Source: Microcystis elabens FACHB-917
Lineage (GTDB): Bacteria; Cyanobacteriota; Cyanobacteriia; PCC-6307; Cyanobiaceae
Assembly: GCF_014698445.1 (NCBI RefSeq)
Contig: NZ_JACJSZ010000019.1
Coordinates: 1 to 51,888 of the forward strand
DNA: 51,888 nt
Direction: 5' to 3'
Part shown: positions 51,710 through 51,888 of the stretch, one piece after another
How the letters are laid out: every line of letters starts with the position of its first letter
How positions within the stretch are numbered: the stretch's first letter is position 1
Translations under genes and position numbers: made by a program
Notes under the pieces: model-generated
Databases searched by the model: none
What the model saw: only the letters and a program-made list of their open reading frames with translations
Told to the model about the DNA's origin: nothing

Positions 51710-51888
51710 GTAGGGCTTGCTGAAAAACCCAGACCCCCTGCACCGCAGTTGATTCCAGCCGGATTCTCATGTTAGGATAGGCGCAAATCAGCCATTTCTG
51801 GCTTAGAAGAACCTGCTGGCACGCCAATGTACGTTTTGCAGCACACGGGTCAGCTATCGATTGAGGAGTTCCACTCGCCGTTTGGCGG
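51710..51888 (+). mobile_element. Left end of an insertion sequence (runs off the window)
   Basis: GTAGGGCTTGCTGAAAAA at 51710-51727 resembles an IS terminal repeat, and a transposase-like ORF starts 100 bp inside it. The boundary is approximate because the right end is outside the window. Confidence 0.55.
51827..51888 (+). CDS. Transposase, N-terminal 20 residues only
   Basis: From the ATG at 51827: MYVLQHTGQLSIEEFHSPFG, ending at the window edge. The pattern (aromatic-rich start, QLSIEEFHSPFGG) resembles the N-terminus of IS5/IS1182-type DDE transposases. Too short for a firm family. Confidence 0.6.
   Translation, partial: MYVLQHTGQLSIEEFHSPFG

Overview
The window reads as the chromosome of a high-GC unicellular cyanobacterium of the Synechococcus/Cyanobium type. 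The markers are the 5' end of psbA (photosystem II D1) at the left edge, ndhD, a thrS without a TGS domain, DUF2605 and DUF697 proteins, and high-light-inducible (hli) genes. I saw no rRNA, tRNA or CRISPR array.

Positions 1-13450 are ordinary, tightly packed core genome: psbA (partial, minus), a DUF697 membrane protein, two small cyanobacterial proteins, trpS, a lambda-lysozyme-like GH104 protein, a TM2-domain protein, then a plus-strand run thrS-glk-thrB-ndhD-prlC in which thrS and glk overlap by ATGA.

Positions 13500-20000 are less tidy. An N-terminally truncated formamidase with an internal deletion lies beside an unknown gene. That gene is divergent from a Fur-family regulator and an FAD oxidoreductase, and each arm has its own 15-bp Fur/Zur-type box. 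Next come a VTT (DedA/TVP38) membrane domain fused to a disulfide-reductase-like flavoprotein, a C-terminally truncated TspO, and a VOC (glyoxalase-fold) gene with an amber codon and an internal deletion. Positions 20000-29000 return to housekeeping: glmU, an MnmC-like methyltransferase, aroA, DUF2605, a rhodanese, DUF547, a family 2 glycosyltransferase, a ubiG-like methyltransferase, and ubiD coupled to an Rrf2 regulator.

Positions 28948-42291 are a defence island on the minus strand. The order of transcription is hsdM, hsdS, a Septu-like pair (AAA ATPase PtuA and HNH nuclease PtuB), a DUF262/HNH (GmrSD-like) protein, a DUF4062 plus RecG-type ATPase gene broken by one frameshift, a 54-codon ORF, hsdR and a YgjP-type metallopeptidase. 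Most junctions overlap (ATGA or TGATG), so a type I restriction-modification operon appears to have been split between hsdS and hsdR by other defence modules.

Positions 42300-51888 are a graveyard of mobile DNA: SNF2 helicase and SWIM remnants, a frameshifted phage scaffold-like gene, phage-type genes (LysM protein, two unknowns, DUF4055 portal), an hli operon holding two tiny membrane proteins that share an ATGA overlap, a 154-bp MITE with 24-bp inverted repeats and an 8-bp target duplication, a hybrid-antitoxin/PIN-like toxin pair, the 3' end of a group II intron (a 34-nt domain V), and the start of a transposase at the right edge.

The most promising lead is the composite defence operon. 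The divergent Fur/Zur-box locus and the hli operon with its two microproteins come next.
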